This document shows, piece by piece, positions 19,899 to 29,654 of a DNA stretch of 64,000 bases (position 1 is its first letter; every line of letters begins with the position of its first letter). The notes below the pieces were generated by a model, which made no database searches, was not told where the DNA came from, and worked only from the letters and a program-made list of their open reading frames with translations. Both the position numbers and the translations under genes were made by a program. Location of the stretch: the NCBI GenBank assembly GCA_016719565.1, contig JADJYU010000021.1, positions 1 through 64,000 of the forward strand, read 5' to 3'. The DNA is from Ignavibacteria bacterium (GTDB lineage Bacteria > Bacteroidota > Ignavibacteria > Tepidaquicellales > Tepidaquicellaceae).

Positions 19899-20345
19899 AT
19901 GAAAACTTTAACAGCGATTTTTATTATTTCAATGTTTTGTGCAAATACAATTATATCTCAAACCCAAATTGATTCTGCAAAAATAATTTTTGAAGCAACG
20001 AATGGTGAATTTAAAAATACATCAGGATTGTATAATCCGGATTGCGGCGGAGATTATACTGCTCAGTTGCTTGATCTGAATAAAGATGGTCAGCCGGAAG
20101 TGCTGGTTCAGGTTGGTCAGGGATGTTTAACAGGAATTGCGGGTAATCATATGGAACTTTATATAAAAGATAAAAATGAAAAGTGGAATACTCAGTTTGG
20201 TTTTGACGGCTTTCCAAATATACTTGAAACAACAAACCTTGGGTATCCTGATATTGAAATCGCTGGACCTGGTTTCTGCTTCCCTGTTTGGAGATGGAAC
20301 GGAGAAAAGTATGATCTATTTAAGAAATGTCCTGAAAAATTTTAA
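19899..20345 (+). CDS. exported FG-GAP/EF-like repeat protein
   Basis: A 148-aa protein with signal peptide MKTLTAIFIISMFCANTIIS. The body has FEATNGEFKNTSGLYNPDCG, LLDLNKDGQPEVLVQVGQ (a calcium-type D-x-N-x-D-G loop) and a closing FPVWRWNGEKYDLFKKC. The same domain makes up the C-terminal parts of the proteins at 24007-26058 and 26081-26716. A calcium-binding beta-structure is likely. The partner is unknown. It is convergent with the ~500-aa family copy ending at 20357, leaving only 11 bases. Confidence 0.65.
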   Translation: MKTLTAIFIISMFCANTIISQTQIDSAKIIFEATNGEFKNTSGLYNPDCGGDYTAQLLDLNKDGQPEVLVQVGQGCLTGIAGNHMELYIKDKNEKWNTQFGFDGFPNILETTNLGYPDIEIAGPGFCFPVWRWNGEKYDLFKKCPEKF

Positions 20346-20356
20346 GTTCAAATTAT

Positions 20357-21846
20357 TCAATCACCGGCAAGTTCTCTCAGCTTTCTTTCAAACCATGACT
20401 TAAGATCTAAATTATCAAGTCCGGTTCTGAAAGATTTTATTTCAGAAAAATTTTTGTTTTCTCTGATCTTAAAAAGTTTATTAATATTCATACAAAAGCT
20501 ATGAGATCTTTCAATAAAAATTTTTTGTTCAGGCATGTTAATTTTAAAATAGCTCAAAAAATGTTTGTAGGCATCGAGAGAGGTAAAAAACAATTCAAAA
20601 TCATTTTTTTCATAACACACAATCATCTGCATTTTTTTTAATGTATTCTTGAGCATAAGATTGTTAAATTTAGTCTCCGAAATAACAGCAATTGATTCGT
20701 CAAATCTTGATTTTAATAAAAGATGAACGGCATTAGCAAGTTTTATAGCTGAGACTTTTTCCTCATCATCTACAAATTTACCGTATGTATAAATAAATTC
20801 CTCGAGATCATTACTGTCGTTTTTTGAAAAGAAATATGTAACCCAGGTTAAAAACAAACCCGCGTTTATAAGCCCGTTTCTGTCGAGAATAAGATTGTTC
20901 ATTAACTTAAAATCAAAAGCTTCAAGCATTTCATCCTGCCGGTTTAGCGAAGGATCGGTATTTAGTGAGATTGAATTAATTCTAAAGGAATCCATATCTA
21001 TTATTGAAGTCGCCGGAAGAAACTTGAAATTTTCATTCAAAAACTTCTTAAATTTTCTAAAATGTGATGCATCTTCACTGTTAACAGATGCTTTATAAGC
21101 GAGATAGTAACAGCAAAGGAGTGAATACCTTGACTGAGATTCTTTTTTCAGTTTTTCAAGAATTTCATGTATTATCTTTTCAGGAATAATTTTAAAAACT
21201 TTGCAATGAGATTCCGATCCCCGGCATTACTTTTATCGTTAAATGAAAGTAAATATATGAAATAGCTATTCGAAATCAGTTGGATAAAAAAATTTGTGAA
21301 GAAATTGAGCTGAAATTTTTCAATTTCACTATCCAAAGATCTGTGCTGATCATTGAAAGCTCTGTTCCAGAGACTTGTAAAATACATGCCTGAAAGAGAT
21401 GACAAATATTCTGTTGCTGACGAATAAGGTAAATCGACTATTCTTTCATTATGATCATACGACTTCTTCATTTGTTCAAATTTATTTTCTACAAGGGAGT
21501 TCAGATTTCTCTCGTTATAAAATTTCATTACATTCAAAGAATTCTGGAGGCCGTTTTTTTCATAAACATGCTGTGAAATAAACTGTTCAGACAGCCTCGT
21601 CAATTCAAATATCAGATTCTTCATCACTCCGTAACCGTACTTTTTCCCGGGATATATTTTAGCCCACAACTTTTCTTTATCAAGATTATCATCCGTAAAA
21701 TCCGGATAATATTTTTTTACTTCATTATAAAGTTTAATAACACCTGACTTCTTATTGTGATAAGGAGACATCAGGAAATCATTAAATTCTGCTAGTTCTT
21801 TTTTTTAAAATGACTGAATGATCTTGAGGACTGAACTTTTTAACAT
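20357..21846 (-). pseudogene. third copy of the ~500-aa family, nonsense plus frameshift
   Basis: The start ATG at 21846 reads MLKSSVLKIIQSF and then TAA at codon 14, where the copy at 15451 has Ser (TCA to TAA is one change). In the same frame it goes on as KKELAEFNDFLMSPYHNKKS, then YYPDFTDDNLDKEKLWAKIY. A second lesion near 21195 is a run-length shift; the corrected reading is FKIIPEKIIHEILEKLKKES, and the rest stays open to 20357 with LKSWFERKLRELAGD at the end. It is divergent to the cargo gene at 22063, mirroring the 15.4 kb arrangement. Confidence 0.65.
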
Positions 21847-21956
21847 TTGTTTGAAAGTGTAAGTTTATTAGTAGAAAACAGTAATTTATACTTAAAAAGA
21901 ATATATTTTGTAATACTCAGGGATATGTTTGCAGGTGTAATCTTTCATTATTTCTC

Positions 21957-21988
21957 TTTGCCTTTAATAAGTAATGTCAATATTTTTG
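21957..21988 (+). promoter_or_regulatory. Bacteroidota-type promoter of the cargo gene at 22063
   Basis: TTTG at 21957-21960, a 20-base spacer, and TATTTTTG at 21981-21988. Both boxes, the spacing and the upstream block CAGGTGTAATCTTTCA are shared with the site at 15562. About 75 bases separate it from the start codon. Confidence 0.7.
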
Positions 21989-22062
21989 TGTCAGTTGATT
22001 CAAAATTAATTAAATCCAAAAATATTTACAACTATTTATTTTAACCTTAAAAAAAACAAATT

Positions 22063-23282
22063 ATGAAAACAACAAAACAAATTCTTCTTGCAGTAATCAT
22101 TATCATCTTTGGAGCCGAACTAAAAGCTGACTGGACATTGACGCCTGGGGTAGGAACACGATATGGAAGAACACTTTATACCATCGGCGAAACAATATTC
22201 GCAGGAACAGACTCAGGTGCTTATAGATCTACAAATAACGGATTAAATTGGACATTAATAAATAACGGATTTCAAACTACAAATCATATAGTTTATGATT
22301 TTGCTTTTAAAAATGGAAAACTATGGTGTGCTACTTCAGGCACCGGACCTTATTATTCAACCAACAATGGTGACCTGTGGATTAGAGAATATTCTTACAC
22401 TATATATCCTTCATATTCAATTGAAACTAATGATCAATATGTTTATGCAAGTGATGGCTCAAGTATGAAGTATACAACAAATCTAGGACAAAACTGGACT
22501 AATACTGGATCAACGAATGGTCTCGGGGGTTTAGTAATTAGCAACAATAATGTTTTGCTGCTACCTTTGGCGGAGACATTTACAAATCCGTTTTGGGAAG
22601 TACAAGTTGGGTAAGCATACGTGGTAATCTCCCAACTAATCTTGTTGTTTACGACTTAAGATTAAAAAACAATATTCTTTACATTGCAACTAATGGAGGG
22701 GTTTGGAATTCAACAAATGAAGGTACAAATTGGTCTAATATAAATATATTTAATTTCTCCACTCATTTCACAACCATTGAAGTATTGAATACACATATTA
22801 TTGCTTCAACTCAAAACAAAGTTTATATAACCGCCGATAATGGATCTAATTGGGCTGATATAACAGGAGCATTACCGGTTACCATCAACAATCAAATCCG
22901 TGAGATAGCTTACAACAGTAATTACATTTTTGTAATTTTAGAAAACACCGGCTTCGTATATCATCGTCCTTTATCTGAGATAATAATAAGTATTACTCCC
23001 ATCTCTACTAATGTACCGGATAGATATTCATTATCTCAAAACTATCCAAACCCGTTTAATCCAACTACAAATATTAACTTCACCGTCCCGAAATCCGGCT
23101 TTGTGAAAATGAATGTGTATGATATTAACGGAAGAGAAGTTTCTACACTTGTAAATCAGGAAATGACTCCCGGAACTTACAAAGTTGATTTTGACGCTAG
23201 CAATCTGTCGAGCGGGATATATTATTATTCTATGACAAGCGGAGATATTGTTGAGACGAAGAGGATGACGCTCGTGAAGTGA
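22063..23282 (+). CDS. secreted Asp-box/YCF48-like propeller with type IX domain, one frameshift
   Basis: Paralogue of the gene at 15672, with the same signal peptide start (MKTTKQILLAVIIIIFGAEL) and repeats (FAGTDSGAYRSTNNGLNW, YYSTNNGDLWIREY, NSTNEGTNWSNI). The frame breaks at about 22553: the first part ends at 22614 and the rest resumes from the overlapping frame, with LGSTSWVSIRGNLPTN matching the intact paralogue. One extra T in the TTTT run would restore about 405 codons. The type IX domain closes the protein (LSQNYPNPFNPTTNINF, then VETKRMTLVK). Probably intact in the organism. Confidence 0.75.
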
Positions 23283-23322
23283 AGAACTTAGTATAATAAA
23301 TTAAAAAAATATAATAACAATT

Positions 23323-23948
23323 ATGATAACCGAAACAATTAATGGTCTTACTTCTGATTTTTACAGTTTCAAAGGAAAAGTTCTTGGAAGCAGTAAGTAT
23401 TCCAGTACACACGTGTATGGCGGAGGCGGAAATCAATACGGCAGTTATCCCGTGAGATCTTATGAAACGGTTCATGATATTATTTTTATTGAGGATGCAG
23501 GCGGCAAAGAGCACGAAATCCATATGAAGAATTGGGATATTGGTGTAAGGGAAGGTCACGAATTATTGTTAGTTTGGGCAGTACAAAAGGCCGCCAAACA
23601 GGACCTTATCTTTATGCGAAAAATCTCAACACAGGAATGACTTACACTGCAAATAATACTATAAAAAATATGTCAAGATATAATTTTCTATTCTTAAATC
23701 TCAATATAACAGTTCCACTTACTGCACCTTTTGTAATGTTTTAGCTTTATTATATTTTTTCTCTTTCGCAGAAAAATGCATGGTGGCGAAAAGATAGCAA
23801 CTCAATTGCCTTTTGTTGTTTTGCAGTAATTTTAATAATTTTTGTAATTGGAATTGGCATATCAAACAGTGTTCATAAAAATTTTCATAAGAATAGTGTG
23901 TATACTGAGGTTATTGGTATTATAAATAAAATCAGCTCTAAAGTTTAA
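23323..23948 (+). pseudogene. small membrane protein, frameshift and in-frame stop
   Basis: The start MITETINGLTSDFYSFKGKV, then KYSSTHVYGGGG and HDIIFIEDAGGKEHEIHMKN is a soluble N-terminal domain that I associate with an unnamed membrane-protein family of Gram-negative bacteria. A missing G near 23592 shifts the frame; the corrected reading is QKGRQTGPYLYAKNLNTG, followed by a first hydrophobic segment (NFLFLNLNITVPLTAPFVMF). An in-frame TAG at 23742 is followed by open codons with a second membrane segment (AFCCFAVILIIFVIGIGIS) to a stop at 23948. Function unknown. Confidence 0.5.
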
Positions 23949-24006
23949 AAACAAAATATAAAAAAATTTTAAAAAGATAATCAATTAATTCTGTTAAATA
24001 AACAAT

Positions 24007-26058
24007 ATGATGAAGACTGGAGAACCGTCAAAAAACATAGGATTAATTAAATTTGCGGCAGCTCTGCTGACTTTGTTAATTTTCGGCTGCAATAAAAATG
24101 ATATTTCTGATCTGAATAATAAGCAATCAGAAGCCAAAAGAGAACCTCAATGGCATCCCTCAATCAGCTTGTCTGATGATAAAAATGGATCTCCCGAAAC
24201 TTTAGGTAAAAGTATTGCATCAAGCGGAGATACGATCCATGTTTTATATTCAGATTTTTCTTATGAAAACAGAGGAGATCTATTCTATAAAAGATCAACC
24301 GACGGAGGGACTAACTGGCAGCCCATGAAAAAAATAAATAACTCTAAGGGAGGATTCGGTTCACCTTCGATCTATTGTTCAGGGAAGAATCTTGGTATAA
24401 TCTGGATCGAAGGAAATGACAATGACTGGTACAAGTCTCAGGTTTTTTTAAAGCGATCTACTGATGGAGGCACTACTTGGGAAAAGGATGTGTCATTGAC
24501 AGATAAAAATAAGAGAGCATCATTTCCGGTTATTGCAATTCAGAATGATAATTTTTATCTGGTTTGGTCAGATGATAAGATCATTGATTTCTGGAAGGGT
24601 AACATTCATCGCAGACCAAAGCTGAAAATTTCGAGAGACGCAGGACAAAACTGGAACAATGAAGTTAGTATAATAAATAGCGTGAAAAGTAGTTCATACA
24701 ATATTGCAACATCCGGAGATAATGTGTATCTGACCTGGCTTGACAATGACACCAAGGAATTGAAGTTTAAGTCCTCGAATAATAAAGGTGATATCTGGGG
24801 AGAAGAAAAGTTTTTATTGGGAACTAAGGATTTTTTTCATGTCCCTGATATATCAGCATCTGGCAGTAATGTATTCATATTGAGCAACAGCTATATTCGA
24901 TCTTCTGATTACGGATCGACCTGGTCTGCCGGTACTAAGTTGTTTGATGGTGATTCCTATTTTTTTCACTGCATATCTTCATCTGAAAATTATGTAAATG
25001 TTCTCTGGCGGGACATAGGTAAATACGGCGAGAATTTAACAATAAATCACAGACGTTCAACTGATTACGGACTTACCTGGAGCGATACATTTCCGTTGCC
25101 TGAAATTGAAGGAACTTCAGACGCACCCAATATTACCAGTTCCGGCAATGAGATCCATACTATCTGGATCGACCAGCATCTTAAATATAGTGAGATTCTT
25201 TACAGGAGATTTTCATCCCGGGAAATTGTAAAAAAAGCGATGAAAAATTTCCGGATACAGTTAAGTTTGCTAATGATGCAGAAAAATTATTCATGATGCA
25301 ACTAACGGTGAATTTAATTCTGTCTCCGAACATTCATGAATACAGATTGCAATGAAAAAGTTGAATATGGATTCTTACTGATTGACCTTAACGATGATGG
25401 GAACCCGGAAGTATTTCAGACTGTCTCGGGAACTCAGATGTGCTATGGTAAATACGGTTGTGAAACAACAGCATTTTTTAAGAATGAGAAAGGCGAATGG
25501 AATATTAGTAATTCATGGATTGGATGTTTTGAAATAAAGATATTGCCTTCAGTGAATAATAGTTATCATGACATCCAGCTTTCAAGCGGCTGGGATGATA
25601 ACTTACCGGTATGGAGATGGAATGGTAAACTGTATGAACTGTTTGCAAAGGAAAACTACGATCGAACAGATGACCATTCTAACAAGGGAGAAGAAAATGA
25701 AGGAAATGATCAAATCTCCGGAAATTCAATCGAAGCAACCAATCAGGTCAGAAGCTGGATCGAATCTCTCGGTAAAAGGGATTTCCAAGCCGCATATAAT
25801 CTTATGACTCCTTCATTGAGTAAGAGTTATGCGATATTCACATCAACAAATCGCTATGGCGGAATTGTAAAAACCAATATTCACAGCGTGGAAACTGTCA
25901 GTTCCTCAGGATGTAACTACGTCGTTGTCGCAAGCTATGATTCATACGATCCATCCAACAGAGACGGCAAATTCACAGAAAGATTCAGTGTGAATAACTG
26001 CAGCGGCGACTGGCAGATAACAAACATTAAAAATATAAGTGTTGAATATTATCGTTAA
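24007..26058 (+). CDS. sialidase-like Asp-box lipoprotein with FG-GAP-like and NTF2-like ends, frameshifted
   Basis: The N-terminus has a lipobox (LLTLLIFGC, Cys about residue 28). Five Asp-boxes follow (STDGGTNW, STDGGTTW, SRDAGQNW, SSDYGSTW, STDYGLTW), indicating a six-bladed sialidase-type propeller; I see no clear arginine triad, so enzyme activity is not claimed. The frame ends at 25296, but restoring an A in the run near 25229 gives KKSDEKFPDTVKFANDAEKL, leading into HDATNGEFNSVSEHS. From 25336 an open frame carries LLIDLNDDGNPEVFQTV, LPVWRWNGKLYELFAKE and a last domain (VRSWIESLGKRDFQAAYNLM) resembling an NTF2-like fold. Whether this is one gene or two is uncertain; I favour one with run-length errors. 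Confidence 0.55.
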
Positions 26059-26080
26059 CTAAATTTAAACAAATACTAAA

Positions 26081-26716
26081 ATGAGTAAATATATTTTATC
26101 AATTGTTATTCCTTTGCTTCTGATACTGCTGATGCAGAACGATGTATTGGCGCAGGGAGCGAAAAGCAAAAAGCCGGGAAGCACAGATAAGAACGGCAAT
26201 GAAAGGGTTAATACTGAAGAAAGTGTCGAGAGTGAGAATAAAACTGAGAGTTCAACGGAAAATTATGAAGTTGATCAGACAGAAGTAATTACAAAGGATT
26301 ATGTAAAAGGAGAACCGATTGAGCTGAATGATTCAGTTGCGATCGTAATTGAAGCCACAAATGGAGAGTTCAAGTCAATGACAGGTGATATTGTTGTTGA
26401 AGGTTGTGAGTTTGAAAGTGCATCTTATGAATCCACACTCATAGATCTGAATAATGACGGAAATCCAGAAGTAATTATTTTTCTCAACAGTGGTTGCATG
26501 GGCGGAAACACTGGTAGATATTCATATTTGTATGTAAAGAATAAAAAAGGAGTTTGGGAAATGATCCTCGAAGATATAGGAACTCCTATAACATTAGAGG
26601 AAAAAAATCACAGCTGGCCTGAAATTTATTTTGCTAAAGCCGGACATCATTATAATCTTTATAAATGGAATGGAAAGAAATATGTGTTTGATAGGATGCA
26701 TAGTCCTTATGATTAA
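26081..26716 (+). CDS. exported FG-GAP-like protein with shared leader
   Basis: A 211-aa protein. The signal peptide is MSKYILSIVIPLLLILLMQN, cut near VLAQ. The leader GAKSKKPGSTDKNGNE, then STENYEVDQTEVITKDY and GEPIEL is almost the same as that of the frameshifted gene at 32314, but here it is joined to the domain ATNGEFKSMTGDIVVEGCEF, then LIDLNNDGNPEVIIFLNS and YNLYKWNGKKYVFDRM. It follows the preceding gene by 22 bases. Unknown function; a calcium-binding beta domain is likely. Confidence 0.65.
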   Translation: MSKYILSIVIPLLLILLMQNDVLAQGAKSKKPGSTDKNGNERVNTEESVESENKTESSTENYEVDQTEVITKDYVKGEPIELNDSVAIVIEATNGEFKSMTGDIVVEGCEFESASYESTLIDLNNDGNPEVIIFLNSGCMGGNTGRYSYLYVKNKKGVWEMILEDIGTPITLEEKNHSWPEIYFAKAGHHYNLYKWNGKKYVFDRMHSPYD

Positions 26717-26796
26717 TAGATCCCGAAAAATATAGTGTTAAAATCACCGAAGTTATCTAATATCATAATTTTTTAAAAATTTAGAAAATTAAAACC

Positions 26797-27474
26797 ATGA
26801 ATCCAATAAACCTTTTACTACTTGTATGTTTCCTTTCCTATTCAAAGCAGGGTGTAAGTTCAGAACAAAATGCTGAAAAGGTTCAAAGTACTTTTAATAT
26901 TTCTACAGAATATGTAAAGCCAGTTTCATACAGCAATACAGAGCAATCTGTAAGGATCAAAGAACACAAAGCAGATGATCCGATTGAGCTGTATGATCTG
27001 ATTTATATGCTTTTACCGGGTGAGGGGGAGACTGAGGCTTATGTAAGCTGGGAAAGAGCAGAAGAGGTAAAGATAGTAAAATGGAAAATGAAAACATTTG
27101 ATGAGGTTGTCAATTTATACAACAAGGAAGGTGAAGTAAATGTTAAAGTGAACGATGATATTTCATTCAACAATTTTTATTTAATGGGTAAGGAAAATGG
27201 GTATTTTATATTTGGGACAGGGCATGACATTCTTGGAGAAGGAGATATCCGCCCTAATATTATAGTAAAAATTGAAGAACTATTTCATGGCAAAGAGTAC
27301 ACCTTTAAAGAAATATCAATAACCGAATCAGGAACTTTAAATAATCTATATGAAGTAAAATTTCCGAATAAAAAACAAGTTTGGATGAAAATACATTTGG
27401 AAGCCGGTAAGGATTATGAATATTATTCTTTAAATTTTTATCTCAACAAAAATGACATTAACAAATATGATTAA
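26797..27474 (+). CDS. exported protein of the 'LLP' family
   Basis: A 225-aa protein starting MNPINLLLLVCFLSYSKQGV. The sister gene at 27488 reads ILVTLLACSKQG, so the lipobox Cys is Tyr here (SYSKQG); an alternative Cys lies four residues earlier (LLVC). The domain runs DDPIELYDLIYMLLPGEGET, then LYEVKFPNKKQVWMKI and LNFYLNKNDINKYD. It is the first of three copies in tandem. Function is unknown; a small periplasmic or outer-membrane lipoprotein is likely. Confidence 0.65.
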   Translation: MNPINLLLLVCFLSYSKQGVSSEQNAEKVQSTFNISTEYVKPVSYSNTEQSVRIKEHKADDPIELYDLIYMLLPGEGETEAYVSWERAEEVKIVKWKMKTFDEVVNLYNKEGEVNVKVNDDISFNNFYLMGKENGYFIFGTGHDILGEGDIRPNIIVKIEELFHGKEYTFKEISITESGTLNNLYEVKFPNKKQVWMKIHLEAGKDYEYYSLNFYLNKNDINKYD

Positions 27475-27487
27475 AGTAAAACAAACC

Positions 27488-28162
27488 ATGAAACCAATAA
27501 TCTTTTTAATCCTTGTAACTCTTCTTGCTTGCTCAAAGCAAGGAGAAAATTCAGAACAAAATACTGAAGATATTAAAAGTAATACTTCAATTGAAAATGT
27601 AATGTCCGTATCGGACCTCCATAATGAGCAACCTGTAAAGACCAATAAATATAAAGTCGGCGAGCCAATTGAGTTGTATGATTTGATTTATACGCTGCTT
27701 CCGGAAAATAATGCTAATGAAATTAGCTGGGATAAATTAAATAACATGGAGGGTATTATTTGGCAGAAAATTTACAATGATGCTACGCAAAAGAACTCTA
27801 GGTATGGAGAAGTAAACATTAAAATAAATGGGGTTAAATTTGAAGGAGCTTGGGATTTAATTCTTGATGATGTTAAACAAGGATATGCATTTGTAAGTTT
27901 AAGCACTACAGTAAATACTGGAGGTCTGGATGAATATTCAGATATGATTTCATTGGAGTACTGGTTCAAGGACAAGCAATATTCGGCAACAACCCTTAAA
28001 GAAGATTCATATGGAAATGGCGGACATGCGTTATATGAAGTAAAATTTCCTAATAAAAAATTATTCTGGATTGCAGTTGGAGGAGATGCCGGTACACACA
28101 TGGAGAGTTTTGGCGTGGTCGTTTATTTAAATAAAAATGAAGTCAAAGGGTATTTTGAATGA
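27488..28162 (+). CDS. lipoprotein of the 'LLP' family
   Basis: 224 aa from the ATG at 27488, chosen because the signal peptide MKPIIFLILVTLLACSKQGE starts there (lipobox LLAC, Cys 15). An ATG 36 bases upstream would put charged residues in front. The domain is EPIELYDLIYTLLPENNANE, then LYEVKFPNKKLFWIAVGGDA and VVVYLNKNEVKGYF. The start codon lies 14 bases after the preceding paralogue's stop, so they are co-transcribed. Confidence 0.7.
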   Translation: MKPIIFLILVTLLACSKQGENSEQNTEDIKSNTSIENVMSVSDLHNEQPVKTNKYKVGEPIELYDLIYTLLPENNANEISWDKLNNMEGIIWQKIYNDATQKNSRYGEVNIKINGVKFEGAWDLILDDVKQGYAFVSLSTTVNTGGLDEYSDMISLEYWFKDKQYSATTLKEDSYGNGGHALYEVKFPNKKLFWIAVGGDAGTHMESFGVVVYLNKNEVKGYFE

Positions 28163-28195
28163 TAAAAAATTTTTAAACTTAAATGCATACAAACC

Positions 28196-28406
28196 ATGAA
28201 ACCAATAATCTTTTTACTACTTGCAGATTCTCTCGCCTGCTCAAAGCAGGGTGTAAGTTCAGACAAAATGTTGAAAAGGTGCAGAATATGAAATTATATT
28301 TCCTGGCAAAAAAATTTTGGCTGAGTGCATCGACAAGCGGCGGTTCTCATGGTAATACTTTATCAATTGATTGCTTTACAATAAAAATGATTTGGATAAA
28401 TATTAG
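28196..28406 (+). pseudogene. internally deleted copy of the 'LLP' lipoprotein
   Basis: It opens MKPIIFLLLADSLACSKQGV as in the gene at 27488, then jumps after the linker (NVEKVQ) directly to the end of the domain. In other frames YEIIFPGKKILAECIDK and LYNKNDLDKY match the C-terminal YEVKFPNKK and YLNKNDINKY of the sisters. About 150 codons are missing, and frameshifts are present. It is the third member of the tandem set. Confidence 0.65.
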
Positions 28407-28472
28407 TTACAAGATTCCAAAATTTTCTTTCAAACATAATAAATATTTTTAAACAATTAAATTTATACATTC

Positions 28473-29603
28473 ATGAAAACAATTTTAATCCTTGCCATTT
28501 TTATAATTTCTCTTTTCTTTTCTTCATTTAAACTAAGTGATCATCAGGAAGAAATACAGCACGAGAATGTAAACACCTGGAAAGATATACTAATTGACGG
28601 TAAAGACATAGCCGGAGTGAGATCTGACGGAACTGCCTGGGTTTGGAAATCAGGAAAAATAGAACAAGTCGGGACTGATAAAGACTGGGAAAAATTCTTT
28701 TTGTGCACTCCTTATATTTGCCAAAAAGAAGACGGTACTATCTGGTCATGGAATGATGAAGTCCATCCTAATCTTGGGTATAAAGTTAAAGGTAATTCAT
28801 TTCTTACTCCTCATAAGATAGGTTCGGATATTTGGATAGATGTAGGAGGAGGAAGAACAGTTTTTGGTATTAAATCTGACGGATCAATGTATATCTGGGG
28901 AATACTTACTGAATACTTTACTAACGAAGTTTATATAAAGCAATATGAACCACTGAGAATTTGGAATTATGACAACTGGCAATCAATAACTTCAAAAATT
29001 AATGAAGAATTCATTCTCGGAATTCAAAGTGATGGATCGCTATGGGCTTGCGGTCAAAACAAATGGGGTGAGTTTGGAAATGGAACCAAAGTCTCAGGCA
29101 ACGTTCCGGTAAGAGTCGGATCTGATAACGACTGGGAGAAAGTTTCAACTGAAGGAATAAATGGCGCTTTTGCAATAAAGAAAGATGGGACTTTATGGGC
29201 TTGGGGACATTCGACTTACACATCCAGAAAACCGCTGGGACTTGAAATTCCAATAGGAAGCGAAAAGGATTCAGCTGCAACTGTTCCAATGCAGCTCGGA
29301 ACTGACTCGGATTGGGCAGACATTGCAGTTGGTGATTTTCATAGACTTGCACTTAAAAAAGACGGTACACTATGGAGCTGGGGAAAAAGTTTAGGACTTA
29401 GTCAGGATAGAAGGAAAGTTAGTATGGTTCAGGTAGGAACTGATAATGACTGGGTAAAGATAGATGCAGGATTGTATGTGTCCGTTGCGATTAAAAAAGA
29501 CGGAACTGCGTGGCTTTGGGGTGAAAATAAAAATAATCAGTTGGGCTTGAATACACCTCTTGAAATTGTTTCCGAACCAACGCAATTGGAATTAAAAAAA
29601 TAA
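28473..29603 (+). CDS. exported RCC1-repeat propeller protein
   Basis: A 376-aa protein with signal peptide MKTILILAIFIISLFFSSFK. It holds about seven RCC1-type repeats with the core 'DGTLWAWG': DGTAWVWKSGKIEQVG, DGSLWACGQNKWGEFGNGTK, DGTLWAWGHSTY, DGTLWSWGKSLGLSQD and DGTAWLWGENKNNQLGLNTP. These build a seven-bladed propeller. There is no sorting domain at the end. The GxxxxxQLG signature is well kept only in the last blade. Located between lipoprotein copies and the WD40-OmpA gene; role unknown. Confidence 0.8.
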   Translation: MKTILILAIFIISLFFSSFKLSDHQEEIQHENVNTWKDILIDGKDIAGVRSDGTAWVWKSGKIEQVGTDKDWEKFFLCTPYICQKEDGTIWSWNDEVHPNLGYKVKGNSFLTPHKIGSDIWIDVGGGRTVFGIKSDGSMYIWGILTEYFTNEVYIKQYEPLRIWNYDNWQSITSKINEEFILGIQSDGSLWACGQNKWGEFGNGTKVSGNVPVRVGSDNDWEKVSTEGINGAFAIKKDGTLWAWGHSTYTSRKPLGLEIPIGSEKDSAATVPMQLGTDSDWADIAVGDFHRLALKKDGTLWSWGKSLGLSQDRRKVSMVQVGTDNDWVKIDAGLYVSVAIKKDGTAWLWGENKNNQLGLNTPLEIVSEPTQLELKK

Positions 29604-29654
29604 ATGATTTAAGTTAAAAAAGAAATTTTTTATCAACCAATAACTGAAACAAAT

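Noticed and set aside
24007..25296. True sialidase
   Set aside because: Asp-boxes are present, but I could not place the arginine triad or the catalytic Tyr/Glu pair. Called sialidase-like propeller only.
28183..28452. A separate 89-aa gene
   Set aside because: It is a shifted reading of the deleted 'LLP' copy at 28196, with no signal or domain of its own.
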